From Extensimonas vulgaris (GTDB taxonomy: Bacteria; Pseudomonadota; Gammaproteobacteria; Burkholderiales; Burkholderiaceae_C), in contig NZ_QPJU01000006.1 of assembly GCF_003337425.1 (NCBI RefSeq), positions 62,001 to 126,000 on the forward strand: a stretch of DNA of 64,000 nucleotides. The letters are read 5' to 3'. The notes beneath the pieces are model-generated. The model did not search any database. It was given only the letters and a program-made list of their open reading frames with translations, and was not told the origin of the DNA. Below, piece after piece: positions 50,297 through 59,738 of the stretch. The translations under genes were made by a program, and so were the position numbers. The stretch's first letter is position 1, and each line of letters begins with the position of its first letter.

Positions 50297-52192
50297 ATGA
50301 ACCGTTACCCGGTCTGGAAGTACGCGATCCTGGTGATCGTGCTGCTGGTGGGCGTGTTGTACGCGCTGCCGAATTTCTTTGGTGAGGCGCCGGCCGTGCA
50401 GGTTTCGCCGGCCAAAGCCAGCGTCAAAGTCGATGCGCAGGTACAAGAGCGCGCCTTGCAAGCATTGCAAAGCGCAGGCATCACGCCCGACCTGGTAAGC
50501 CTGGACGGCAATTCGTTGCGCGTGCGCCTGGACAGCCCCGACACGCAGCTCAAGGCGCGTGACGTGCTGCAAAAAGCACTGGTGCCCGACCCGAGCGACC
50601 CGCCCTACATCGTTGCGCTGAACCTGGTGTCGCGCTCGCCCGCCTGGCTCACGGCGCTGCATGCGCGGCCCATGTACCTGGGGCTGGACTTGCGCGGCGG
50701 CGTGCATTTCATGCTGCAAGTGGACATGCAGGCGGCGCTGACCAAGCGCGCCGAGGGGCTCGCCGGTGACTTGCGCACCACCTTGCGCGACAAGGGGCTG
50801 CGTCACGGCGGCGTGCGCCGCGACGGCCAGACGGTCGAAGTGCTGCTGCCCGACGAAGCCACGCTGACGGCGGTGCGCAACTTGGTGGCCGATCAGTTTC
50901 CAGAGCTGCAGGCGAGCAGCGCGCCGGACGCCAACGGCTTCAAGCTGACGCTCGCCATCAAGCCCGAGGCCGCGCGGCGCGTGCAGGAGCAGGCGCTCAA
51001 GCAGAACATTTTGACGCTGCACAATCGCATCAACGAGCTCGGCGTGGCCGAACCGGTGATCCAGCAGCAGGGGCTGGACCGCATCATCGTCCAGCTGCCC
51101 GGCGTGCAGGACACCGCCAAGGCCAAGGACATTCTGGGCCGCACCGCGACGCTCGAGGTGCGCATGGTCGACGAGAGCGCCGAGGCACGCGCGGCCGAGG
51201 CCGGCACGGGCCCCGTGCCCTTCGGTTCGGAGCGCTACCTGGACCGCGCGGGCCAGCCCGTGATCGTGAAAAAGCAGGTGATCCTCACGGGCGACAACCT
51301 CACCGATGCGCAGCCTGGCTTCGACAGCCAGACGCAGGAGCCGACGGTGAACCTGACGCTCGACGCCAAGGGCGCGCGCATCTTCCGCGACGTCACGCGC
51401 GAGAACGTGGGCAAGCGCATGGCCATCATCCTGTTCGAAAAGGGCAAGGGCGAAGTGGTCACGGCGCCCGTGATCCGCACCGAGATCGGCGGCGGGCGCG
51501 TGCAGATTTCCGGGCGCATGACCACGGCCGAGGCCAACGACACCGCGCTGCTGCTGCGCGCGGGCTCGCTCGCCGCGCCCATGGAGATCGTCGAGGAATA
51601 CACCATAGGCCCGAGCCTGGGCGCCGACAACATCGAGCGCGGCATCCACAGCGTGGTCTGGGGGCTGCTTGCGATTGCCGTCTTCATGTGCGCCTACTAC
51701 ATGCTGTTCGGCGTGTTCTCGAGCATTGCGCTGGCCGTGAACGTGCTCCTGCTGATCGCCGTGCTGTCGATGCTGCAGGCCACGCTCACGCTGCCGGGCA
51801 TCGCCGCGATGGCGCTGGCCATAGGCATGGCGATCGACTCGAACGTGCTCATCAACGAGCGCATCCGCGAGGAACTGCGCGCGGGCGTGGCGCCGCAAGC
51901 GGCGATCCACGCGGGCTACGAGCGTGCCTGGGCGACCATTTTGGACTCGAACGTGACCACCCTGATCGCCGGCCTGGCGCTGCTGGCCTTTGGCTCGGGG
52001 CCGGTGCGCGGCTTTGCCGTGGTGCACTGCATAGGCATTTTGACGAGCATGTTCTCGGCGGTGTTCTTCTCGCGCGGCCTCGTGAACCTCTGGTACGGGC
52101 GCAAGAAAAAGCTCAAGAGCATTTCCATCGGCCAGGTCTGGAAGCCAGACGCCGACAAGCGCAGCGCGAACCCCGCGAACCCATCGAAATAA
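50297..52192 (+). CDS. secD: Protein translocase subunit SecD
   Basis: RND-type inner-membrane protein of 631 residues that uses proton motive force to complete protein export. One N-terminal helix (YAILVIVLLVGVLYALPNFF) is followed by a large periplasmic part with YLGLDLRGGVHFMLQVD. Five C-terminal helices contain the conserved GMAIDSNVLINERIREELR. The ATG at 50297 lies 58 bases after yajC; an in-frame TTG at 50279 is less likely. Confidence 0.96.
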   Translation: MNRYPVWKYAILVIVLLVGVLYALPNFFGEAPAVQVSPAKASVKVDAQVQERALQALQSAGITPDLVSLDGNSLRVRLDSPDTQLKARDVLQKALVPDPSDPPYIVALNLVSRSPAWLTALHARPMYLGLDLRGGVHFMLQVDMQAALTKRAEGLAGDLRTTLRDKGLRHGGVRRDGQTVEVLLPDEATLTAVRNLVADQFPELQASSAPDANGFKLTLAIKPEAARRVQEQALKQNILTLHNRINELGVAEPVIQQQGLDRIIVQLPGVQDTAKAKDILGRTATLEVRMVDESAEARAAEAGTGPVPFGSERYLDRAGQPVIVKKQVILTGDNLTDAQPGFDSQTQEPTVNLTLDAKGARIFRDVTRENVGKRMAIILFEKGKGEVVTAPVIRTEIGGGRVQISGRMTTAEANDTALLLRAGSLAAPMEIVEEYTIGPSLGADNIERGIHSVVWGLLAIAVFMCAYYMLFGVFSSIALAVNVLLLIAVLSMLQATLTLPGIAAMALAIGMAIDSNVLINERIREELRAGVAPQAAIHAGYERAWATILDSNVTTLIAGLALLAFGSGPVRGFAVVHCIGILTSMFSAVFFSRGLVNLWYGRKKKLKSISIGQVWKPDADKRSANPANPSK

Positions 52193-52221
52193 GGCCGCCC
52201 CAGCCTGCCAAGGAACAAGCC

Positions 52222-53175
52222 ATGGAGTTTTTCCGCATTCGCAAAGACATCCCGTTCATGCGCCACGCGCTGGTGTTCAACGCGATCTCTTTCATCACCT
52301 TCGCGCTCGCGGTGTTCTTTCTGTTCACACGTGGCCTGCACCTGTCGGTCGAATTCACGGGGGGCACCGTGATGGAGGTGGCCTACAGCCAGCCTGCCGA
52401 CCTCGCGCAGGTGCGTGAGGCCGTCTCGCGCCTGGGCTACAGCGACGTGCAGGTGCAAAACTTTGGCACCGCACGCGACGTGCTGATCCGCCTGCCCGTG
52501 CAAAAGGGCGTGAGCTCGGCGCAGCAGAGCGAGCAGGTGCTGGGTGCGCTCAAGGCCGTCGACCCCAACGTGCAGCTGCGCCGCACAGAGTTCGTGGGCC
52601 CGCAGGTCGGCGAGGAGCTCGTGCGCGGCGGCCTCATGGCGCTGGCCGTGGTGGTCGCCGGCATCGTGATCTATCTGGCGTTTCGCTTCGAGTGGAAGTT
52701 CGGCGTTGCGGCGATCATCGCGAACCTGCACGACGTGGTCATCATCCTGGGTTTTTTTGCGTTCTTCCAGTGGGAGTTTTCGCTCTCCGTGCTCGCCGCG
52801 GTGCTCGCGGTGCTCGGTTATTCGGTCAACGAATCGGTGGTGATCTTCGACCGTATCCGCGAGGCTTTCCGCAAATACCGCAAGATGAGCACGCCCGAGG
52901 TCATAGACCACGCGATCACCAGCACCATGAGCCGCACCATCATCACGCACGGCTGCACCGAGGCCATGGTGCTCTCGATGTTTTTCTTCGGCGGGCCCAG
53001 CCTGCACTACTTTTCGCTGGCGCTGACCATTGGCATCCTGTTCGGCATTTACTCTTCGGTGTTCGTGGCCGCGGCGATTGCGATGTGGCTGGGCGTGAAG
53101 CGCGAAGACCTCGTCAAAGGGGAGAAGAAGAAAGAAGGCGACCCGAACGACCCGAACGCCGGCGCCGTGGTGTGA
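52222..53175 (+). CDS. secF: Protein translocase subunit SecF
   Basis: Partner of SecD, 317 residues with six membrane helices. Typical segments are LSVEFTGGTVMEVAY in the first periplasmic domain and GYSVNESVVIFDRIREAFRK near helix 5. The C-terminal tail is charged (KGEKKKEGDPNDPNAG). It lies 29 bases after secD, with AAGGAA before the ATG. Confidence 0.96.
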   Translation: MEFFRIRKDIPFMRHALVFNAISFITFALAVFFLFTRGLHLSVEFTGGTVMEVAYSQPADLAQVREAVSRLGYSDVQVQNFGTARDVLIRLPVQKGVSSAQQSEQVLGALKAVDPNVQLRRTEFVGPQVGEELVRGGLMALAVVVAGIVIYLAFRFEWKFGVAAIIANLHDVVIILGFFAFFQWEFSLSVLAAVLAVLGYSVNESVVIFDRIREAFRKYRKMSTPEVIDHAITSTMSRTIITHGCTEAMVLSMFFFGGPSLHYFSLALTIGILFGIYSSVFVAAAIAMWLGVKREDLVKGEKKKEGDPNDPNAGAVV

Positions 53176-53228
53176 TCGCCGATGCCCTGGTTGTGCCCCA
53201 GCCAGACTTAAGGGTTTGAGGTCGAACC

Positions 53229-55574
53229 ATGTCCGCCGCCACTTCGCCCGACGCACGCCGACGCCTGAGCTGGCAGGCGCGGGAGCGTTTCGTGCAAGGT
53301 CTTTGCACGCAACTCCCGGCCCTGGACAAGCTGCTTCTAGACCACTTGACCGAACGTATGGCCGCGCCGGGCACCTTGCGTGAGATGCAGTCACGCCGCG
53401 ATGCCTGGATGCTCTATCAACAGCGGCACGAGCGCTGGATGGCGTACGTGGAGCAGGCGCTGCGCCAGGCTGCCAGCGCCGCAGTTGCGGCCAAACCCGC
53501 CGCGGCCAGTGCGCCGCCGCGCTCGTTCGAGCTGCTGAGCGACGACGTGATGGAAAACAAAATCACTGCCACACGCATGGCAACGGCGGTGATGGAGCAA
53601 GTCGGTCTGCAGTTCGAAACTGTGCGCCAGCGCACGCAGACGCTGGAGGGCGATGCGCCGCCCGCACAGGACATTCTGCGGCCTGAATCGGTCTGCCTCG
53701 TGTTCGTCGAGCAGTGGACGCGGGCCGACCTGCTGCGTGAGCAATTTCAGGTCGTGCAAGAGCCGCTGCAGCGTGCGCTGGCAAATCTATTGCAAAAACA
53801 ATACCAGGCCATCATCGACTGGTATACCGAGCAAGGCATCACTGCGCAAACCGATTTGCGTGCACGCGTGCGCCGCACGCCGGCGGCGAGCCCGGCAGGC
53901 CACGGGGTTGCGGTCGAACAGCCCGCTGCACGGGCAGCGAATGCGGCGCAAAGTCCACAGCCGGGCATGCCCGCACATGGCAGCAAGCCTGACACCTTTT
54001 CACCGGACATGACGCCGGCAGGGCGAGCCGGGTTTGCTCCAGCGCCTGGACTTTCCCCTGCTGGGGGTGAGACGCCCTGGACATGGGCCAGGGCGCGGGC
54101 ACAAAACATCATGGGCCAGCTGCGCCGACTGCTGCAGCAGCCCGCAACCGGACTGGATTTGGTGCATGCGCCACCCGCATCTCCTGCACTTGCCCAAGCA
54201 CTGGCGCACCCACCCACGCAAGCTGCTAGCTTTTATGTGAGCATCAGTCCGACTCTTTTGAGCGCTGATCCGGTGCTTGCGGTGCGGCGCTCTGCTGAAG
54301 CCGCGCGCAAACAGACCGATGAGCTCAAGCAAAAAGCCAGTACGGCGAGCGAAAAGGCCATCATAGAAATCGTGGCGCTGATGTTCCAGGCGATCCTTGC
54401 CGAGGAGCGCATTCCCCCGAACGTCCGGGTATGGTTCGCGCGGCTGCAAGTTCCCGTATTGCGCGTCGCGCTCGCCGAACCCGCGTTCTTCAACGATCTC
54501 AAGCATCCGGCGCGTCAACTCATAGACCGTATGGGAGGCTGTGTGATGGGCTTTGATGCCAGCACGCTGTCTGGTTCGGCGCTCGAGGCGGAAATCCGCC
54601 GTGTCGTACAAGTGATCGAGCAATACCCGGAAACCGGCGGGCGGGTCTTTCAGCTCATGCTCGATGAATTCGAGCAATTTCTGGCCAAATTTTTGACGGA
54701 AAAACCCAGTACGGCACGCATTGTGAGCGTGGCGCAGCAGGTCGAGCAAAAAGAGACACTGGCGATCCAATACACGATCGAGCTACGCAGCATGCTGCAG
54801 GACGTGCCGGTGCGCGACGAGATCCGCGACTTTCTTTTCAAGACTTGGGCGGAGGTACTCGCCCTGTCGGCCGTGCGTGCGGGCCCCCAACATGCCGACA
54901 CCCTCGCCTTCAAGCGCGCCGCGGCGGACCTGATCTGGGCCGCGAGTGCCAAGCCCCAGCGCAGCGAGCGTGCACAGGTCATCAAAATGTTGCCGGGCAT
55001 GTTGCAGCATCTGCGGCAAGGATTGACCCTGCTGGGCATCACGGGTGCGAAGCAGGACGCCCAGATCAAGGTGCTCACCGACACGCTGGCCGAAGCCTTT
55101 CTCTCCAAGACGCAGGCCATTGCGCAAGAGCATATCGACGCGTTTGCGCAGCGCCTCGCACACCTCGAAGACTTCATCGACGATGCCGCGTTTGCCGACA
55201 TGCCGCTGAATGCCGACAACGTCGAAATGCTGCTCGGTATCGATGCCGCTACGCTCGATGTTCTTGCGGACAATGACGTGCAAGTGAGCGAGGCCGCGCT
55301 CGCCTGGGTTCAAGCGTTACCACTCGGCGCCTGGTTTACGCTGGACCACAATGGCACCCAAGTCGCGGTGCAATACGTGTGGCAGAGCGCGCGCCGCCAA
55401 CTGCACCTTTTTGCCGCCACGAGCGGGCACGGCTATCTGATTCAACAGCGGCGCCTGGCAGCCTACGCGCAAGCAGGGCTGCTCGCGGGCCTCGACGATG
55501 AAGGCCTGAGCCTGCGCGCGACGCGCGATGCGCTGACCAAACTGGATGCCAATCCAGAGCGCCTGTTGGGCTGA
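53229..55574 (+). CDS. DUF1631 family protein
   Basis: Large soluble protein of 781 residues found in beta- and gammaproteobacteria; function unknown. Features that fit the family are the N-terminal helical part with FELLSDDVMENKITATRM, a linker rich in Ala/Pro around 215-300, and helical segments. The C-terminus is beta-rich (GAWFTLDHNGTQVAVQYVWQ), resembling a PilZ-like fold, which would suggest cyclic-di-GMP or membrane signalling. The family call is from memory. Repeat C3 begins 13 bases after its stop. Confidence 0.75.
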   Translation: MSAATSPDARRRLSWQARERFVQGLCTQLPALDKLLLDHLTERMAAPGTLREMQSRRDAWMLYQQRHERWMAYVEQALRQAASAAVAAKPAAASAPPRSFELLSDDVMENKITATRMATAVMEQVGLQFETVRQRTQTLEGDAPPAQDILRPESVCLVFVEQWTRADLLREQFQVVQEPLQRALANLLQKQYQAIIDWYTEQGITAQTDLRARVRRTPAASPAGHGVAVEQPAARAANAAQSPQPGMPAHGSKPDTFSPDMTPAGRAGFAPAPGLSPAGGETPWTWARARAQNIMGQLRRLLQQPATGLDLVHAPPASPALAQALAHPPTQAASFYVSISPTLLSADPVLAVRRSAEAARKQTDELKQKASTASEKAIIEIVALMFQAILAEERIPPNVRVWFARLQVPVLRVALAEPAFFNDLKHPARQLIDRMGGCVMGFDASTLSGSALEAEIRRVVQVIEQYPETGGRVFQLMLDEFEQFLAKFLTEKPSTARIVSVAQQVEQKETLAIQYTIELRSMLQDVPVRDEIRDFLFKTWAEVLALSAVRAGPQHADTLAFKRAAADLIWAASAKPQRSERAQVIKMLPGMLQHLRQGLTLLGITGAKQDAQIKVLTDTLAEAFLSKTQAIAQEHIDAFAQRLAHLEDFIDDAAFADMPLNADNVEMLLGIDAATLDVLADNDVQVSEAALAWVQALPLGAWFTLDHNGTQVAVQYVWQSARRQLHLFAATSGHGYLIQQRRLAAYAQAGLLAGLDDEGLSLRATRDALTKLDANPERLLG

Positions 55575-55586
55575 TTCAGTCCTTTG

Positions 55587-55824
55587 ACCCAGATTGTTCA
55601 TTCGGACGCGGGATGATCGTTCTCCTTCATTGCGAGGGCCGAAGGCCCGCGGCAATCCATGGGCCTTAAAAGCGCCTGTGCACGCTGCGAAGGACGAGAC
55701 TGGATTGCCGCGCCCCTGCGGGGCTCGCAATGACGGGTAGTTTTTGCCGCAGCCAAAATGACCGGCAGCCGTTCGTCAGCGTCCGCGTAGGCGCGCAGCA
55801 CCGCCTCATGGACAATCTGGGTTC
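55587..55824. repeat. Family C element, copy C3, with nested element D
   Basis: Ends are GACCCAGATTGTTCATTCGG and GACAATCTGGGTTC. The right half repeats the left half of C1 in inverse orientation, including AAAATGACCGGCAGCC and GCGTAGGCGCGCAGCACCGC. Between the two ends sits hairpin element D. The element touches the stop codon of the MHS transporter gene. Confidence 0.72.
55629..55732. repeat. Hairpin element D nested in C3
   Basis: CATTGCGAGGGCCGAAGGCC followed by CGCGGCAATCCA is repeated in imperfect inverse at 55701-55732. CATTGCGAG...GGCAATCCA sequences of this type occur in many proteobacterial genomes as I recall. It interrupts the C element and so probably arrived later. Confidence 0.65.
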
Positions 55825-57118
55825 AATGCTTTTCTTTGATGAAAAAAGCGGCACACGTGCCCAGCGCGGCCCCGGCCATCACATACAGCGCAGGCGCCAT
55901 GGGTGAGCCCGTTGTGCGGATCAGCCAGGTGACGATGAATTGGGCGAAGCCGCCAAAAACCATCACCGCCAGGTTGTACGCCAATGACATGCCAGCCGAA
56001 CGTGCCTCGGGTGGAAACAGCTCAGCCATCAAGGTGCTGAAGGTGCTGAAAAATACAGACACGAACAAGCAAATCACCAATTGGGCGGCAAGCAACTTGG
56101 GTGTGCTCGGTGCGGCTGCTACCCACGCATAGAGTGGGTAGAGCAGCACCAAATAGCACAGCAAAGAGCCGATGGTGAGCGTGCGTCGCCCGATGCGGTC
56201 GGACAGCGCGCCCATGAAGGGCATGAGCAACACAATCATCGCCGCTCCCAGCATTTGCACCATGAACGCATCGCGCAGCGGCAAGCCGAGCGTGACAGTG
56301 GCATAGGTCACGAGGTAAGTAAAAGTGATATAGACCGACACCGTGACAGCAACCACCAAGCCGATCCCTACCAACATCTCGCGCGCATGGGTGCGCACAA
56401 GCTCGACCAAGCCAAGCGCGCGTGCTTGCCCGCTCGCTCGGGCGGCAAGCATCTGCTGGAACACTTCAGGCTCCTCCACATGACTGCGGATGTAAAGTGC
56501 CACGGGCGCGATTAGCAGGCCGATGGCGAAGGGAATGCGCCACGCCCAGGCCATGAGCTGCTCGGTGCTGAAGACATTGGTGATCAACATGCCCGTGGCG
56601 GAGCCCAGCAGCAGGGCCAGCATTTGCCCCGTCATCTGCCAAGATCCATAAAAGCCCCGCCTGCCAGGCGCTGCGAGCTCGATCAACAAGGCGGTCGAGG
56701 TGCCAAACTCGCCGCCTGCGGCAAAGCCCTGCAGCAAGCGCGCGAGCACGATGCACAGCGGCGCGAGCACGCCCACGGCCGCGTAGGTCGGCGCCAGCGT
56801 GATGATCGCGATGGCCACGGCCATGAGCCCCGTGACGAGCACCATCGCGGCCTTGCGCCCTTTGCGATCGCCATACAGCCCCAGTACGATGCCGCCCACG
56901 GGGCGCATGAAAAAGCCCACACCGAAGACCGCCGTGGTCATGAGAATCTGGTTGAGCTTGTCGTCGGGATTGCTCGGGTCGCTCGGGAAGAACAGCTTGG
57001 CGACGATGGGCGTCATGAAGGCGAAGACCAAAAAGTCGTACCACTCGAGGGCGTTGCCGATCACGGCTGCGAGAATGCTGCGTTTGGAAACGCGGTGGGA
57101 ATCGGTGTGCGTTTTCAT
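55823..57118 (-). CDS. MHS-family MFS transporter
   Basis: Metabolite:proton symporter of 431 residues with 12 expected helices, related to ProP, KgtP and citrate transporters. The start region has AAVIGNALEWYDFLVFAFMT, the helix 2-3 loop GLYGDRKGRKAAM, and QGFAAGGEFGTSTALLIELA, all typical of this family. The substrate is an organic acid or osmolyte but cannot be fixed. The TGA stop overlaps the end of repeat C3, so the C-terminus (FFIKEKH) abuts the element. Confidence 0.88.
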   Translation of the reverse strand: MKTHTDSHRVSKRSILAAVIGNALEWYDFLVFAFMTPIVAKLFFPSDPSNPDDKLNQILMTTAVFGVGFFMRPVGGIVLGLYGDRKGRKAAMVLVTGLMAVAIAIITLAPTYAAVGVLAPLCIVLARLLQGFAAGGEFGTSTALLIELAAPGRRGFYGSWQMTGQMLALLLGSATGMLITNVFSTEQLMAWAWRIPFAIGLLIAPVALYIRSHVEEPEVFQQMLAARASGQARALGLVELVRTHAREMLVGIGLVVAVTVSVYITFTYLVTYATVTLGLPLRDAFMVQMLGAAMIVLLMPFMGALSDRIGRRTLTIGSLLCYLVLLYPLYAWVAAAPSTPKLLAAQLVICLFVSVFFSTFSTLMAELFPPEARSAGMSLAYNLAVMVFGGFAQFIVTWLIRTTGSPMAPALYVMAGAALGTCAAFFIKEKH

Positions 57119-57268
57119 CGGAATGCGTGCAGGTTGATCAAAAAGCCGGCATAAGAGGCAGAATCGGAAACCATGCCTGCGGCGTAGGCTTTGTCTTTAT
57201 ACATTCCTTACTTCACTTTTGCTCGCCATGCGGTGCCTGTACCGACGTCGCGAGCACGGAAACATCCC

Positions 57269-58429
57269 ATGACCTGGAAGAACTCGCGCGAATGGCTCAC
57301 CACGCTGGTGGCGTTCGACACCACGAGCCGCAACTCCAACCTGGCCCTGATCGAGTGCGTGCGCGACGCGCTCGCAGCGCTGGGCGTGCCGGCCACGCTC
57401 ATCCACGCGCCGAGCGGCGGCAAGGCCAACCTCTTTGCCACGCTGCCTGCGCACGATGGCGGGCAGCAGGGTGGCATCGTGCTCTCGGGCCACACCGACG
57501 TGGTGCCGGTGGACGGCCAGGTGTGGGACACCGACCCTTTCCAGCTCACCGAGCGCGCGGGCCGTCTGTACGGGCGCGGCAGTTGTGACATGAAAGGCTT
57601 CATCGCCTGCGCGCTCGCGCTGGTGCCCGAGTTTCTCGCCATGCCGCGCGCCCGACCCTTGCATTTGGCTTTTTCGTACGACGAGGAGGTTGGCTGCGTA
57701 GGGGCGCCGCTGCTGCTCGAGCAACTCAAACTGCGCGGTGCACGCTTCGACGGTTGCGTGGTCGGCGAGCCCACGAGCATGCGCGTGGTGGTCGCGCACA
57801 AGGGCATTCACTTGTTTCGCTGCCGGGTGCACGGTAAGGCGGCGCATTCCTCGCTCACCCCGCAAGGCAGCAATGCGATCGAGCATGCGGCGCGGCTGAT
57901 CTGCCGCATTCGCGACATCGCCGACCACTTTAAGGCGAACGGGCCGTACGATGAATTTTTCGACGTGCCCTACACGACCTTGACCACGAACCAGATCCAC
58001 GGCGGCATCGCGGTCAACACCATTGCCGACCTGTGCGAGTTTGCCTATGAGTTCCGCAATCTGCCCGGCATGTCGATGGAGCACATCCAAGGGCAGATCG
58101 AAGCCTATGTGCGCGATGAGCTGCTGCCGCGCATGCAGCACGAATATGCCGATGCGCGCGTAGAGATCCAGGCGCTGGCCAGCGCACCGGCGCTCGAAGC
58201 CTCGGAGCAAGCGGCGATCACCGCGCTGGTGCGCGCCCTCACGGGCGACCGCGCCACGCGCAAAGTGGCCTTCGCCACCGAAGGCGGGCTGCTCCAGAAC
58301 GCCGGCATCCCCACCGTCGTCTGTGGGCCGGGCTCGATCGAGCAGGCGCACAAACCGAACGAATTCGTCGAGCCCGCGCAGCTCGAAGCCTGCGAGCGTT
58401 TTTTGCGCCGGCTCGCGCAGTCGCTGTAA
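57269..58429 (+). CDS. argE: Acetylornithine deacetylase
   Basis: Zinc M20-family hydrolase of 386 residues that releases ornithine from N-acetylornithine in arginine synthesis. Metal-ligand segments are SGHTDVVPVDGQVW, GRGSCDMKGF, the catalytic EE in SYDEEVGCVGA, GEPTSM and a C-terminal histidine (QAHKPNEFVE). The ATG at 57269 gives the standard N-terminus. It is followed 70 bases later by an unrelated gspF gene. Related M20 amidohydrolases are possible but less likely. Confidence 0.9.
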   Translation: MTWKNSREWLTTLVAFDTTSRNSNLALIECVRDALAALGVPATLIHAPSGGKANLFATLPAHDGGQQGGIVLSGHTDVVPVDGQVWDTDPFQLTERAGRLYGRGSCDMKGFIACALALVPEFLAMPRARPLHLAFSYDEEVGCVGAPLLLEQLKLRGARFDGCVVGEPTSMRVVVAHKGIHLFRCRVHGKAAHSSLTPQGSNAIEHAARLICRIRDIADHFKANGPYDEFFDVPYTTLTTNQIHGGIAVNTIADLCEFAYEFRNLPGMSMEHIQGQIEAYVRDELLPRMQHEYADARVEIQALASAPALEASEQAAITALVRALTGDRATRKVAFATEGGLLQNAGIPTVVCGPGSIEQAHKPNEFVEPAQLEACERFLRRLAQSL

Positions 58430-58499
58430 CGGGGCTGGCCGCGCATTGGCAAACGCTACCATCGCAGCCTTCGCACCCGCACCCGCCGCCACATTCTGC

Positions 58500-59729
58500 A
58501 TGCCCGCATTCACCTTCGAAGCCCTGGACGCGCAGGGTCAGACCCGCAAAGGCCTGCTGGAAGCCGACAGCGCCAAGGCCGCGCGCAGCTTGCTGCGCGC
58601 GCAGGCGCTGGTGCCGCTGCAGGTGGAGCCGGTAGTCACGGGCGCCGAAGGGGGTGCAGCGCCGGGGCTTTGGCGGCGCCTGTTCACGCGTCCGGTGCTC
58701 GGCGCCACGGGGCTTGCGGTGTGGACGCGCCAGCTCGCGGGGCTGGTGACTTCGGGCCTGCCGCTGGAGCGCGCGCTTGCGGCGCTGGCCGACGAGGCCG
58801 ACGAGCCGCGCCAGCGCGAGCTCGTGGCCGCGCTGCGCGCCGAGGTGAACGCGGGCGTGCCGTTTGCACGCGCGCTCGCGCAGCACCCCCGCGAGTTCTC
58901 CGCGGTGTATTGCGCCGTGGTCGGCGCGGGCGAGCACAGCGGACATTTGGGCGAAGTGCTCGAGCGCCTGGCCGACGACCTCGAGGCGCGTCAGGCGCTA
59001 CAGGCCAAGCTCGTGGGCGCGGCGCTGTACCCGGCCATCGTCACGCTCGTGGCCATCGTGATCGTGCTGTTTCTCGTGGGCTACGTGGTGCCGCAGGTCG
59101 CGGGCGTGTTTGCGGGCACCAAGCGCGCGCTGCCGCTGCTCACGGTGCTCATGCTGGGCCTGAGCGAATTTTTGCGCAGCTATGGTTGGCTGCTCCTGGC
59201 TGCTTTGGTTGTGATAGCTGCTTGCGCACGCTGGGCCTTGAGATTCGAGCATTTTCGCCTGCAATTCGACGCGGCCTGGCTGCGTCTGCCCGTGCTCGGG
59301 CGGCTTGCGCGCGGCTACAACGCGGCGCGCTTTGCGGGCACGCTGGCCATGCTCGCGGGCGCGGGCGTGCCCATCCTCAAGGCGCTGCAGGCCGCAGCCG
59401 AGACGCTGCACAACCGCAGCTTGCGCGCCGACGCGCTCGACGCGCTGGTGCTGGTGCGCGAGGGCGCACCGCTGGCCGCGGCGCTCGCGCAGAAAAAGCG
59501 CTTTCCGGGGCTGCTCGCGATGTTCGCGCGCCTGGGCGAGCAGACCGGCCAGCTGCCGCTGATGCTGCAGCGTGCCGCGAACCAGCTCGGCGCCGAGGTG
59601 CAGCGCCGCGCGCTCGCGCTCGCCACGGTGCTCGAGCCGCTGCTGATCGTCGCCATGGGCCTGATCGTGATGCTGATCGTACTCGCGGTGCTGCAGCCCA
59701 TCATCGAGCTCAACCAGCTCGTCAAATAG
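58500..59729 (+). CDS. gspF: Type II secretion inner-membrane protein GspF, orphan
   Basis: Inner-membrane platform protein of 409 residues. The opening FTFEALDAQGQTRKGLLEAD and two copies of the T2SSF domain (about 75-195 and 275-400) with three membrane helices identify it; PilC is the close alternative. The second domain contains RFAGTLAMLAGAGVPILKAL. No other secretion or pilus gene lies within the window, so its partners must be elsewhere. An AT-rich patch near 59200 (GTGATAGCTGCTTGCGC) sits in a membrane helix. Confidence 0.88.
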   Translation: MPAFTFEALDAQGQTRKGLLEADSAKAARSLLRAQALVPLQVEPVVTGAEGGAAPGLWRRLFTRPVLGATGLAVWTRQLAGLVTSGLPLERALAALADEADEPRQRELVAALRAEVNAGVPFARALAQHPREFSAVYCAVVGAGEHSGHLGEVLERLADDLEARQALQAKLVGAALYPAIVTLVAIVIVLFLVGYVVPQVAGVFAGTKRALPLLTVLMLGLSEFLRSYGWLLLAALVVIAACARWALRFEHFRLQFDAAWLRLPVLGRLARGYNAARFAGTLAMLAGAGVPILKALQAAAETLHNRSLRADALDALVLVREGAPLAAALAQKKRFPGLLAMFARLGEQTGQLPLMLQRAANQLGAEVQRRALALATVLEPLLIVAMGLIVMLIVLAVLQPIIELNQLVK

Positions 59730-59738
59730 GGTTGTGCC

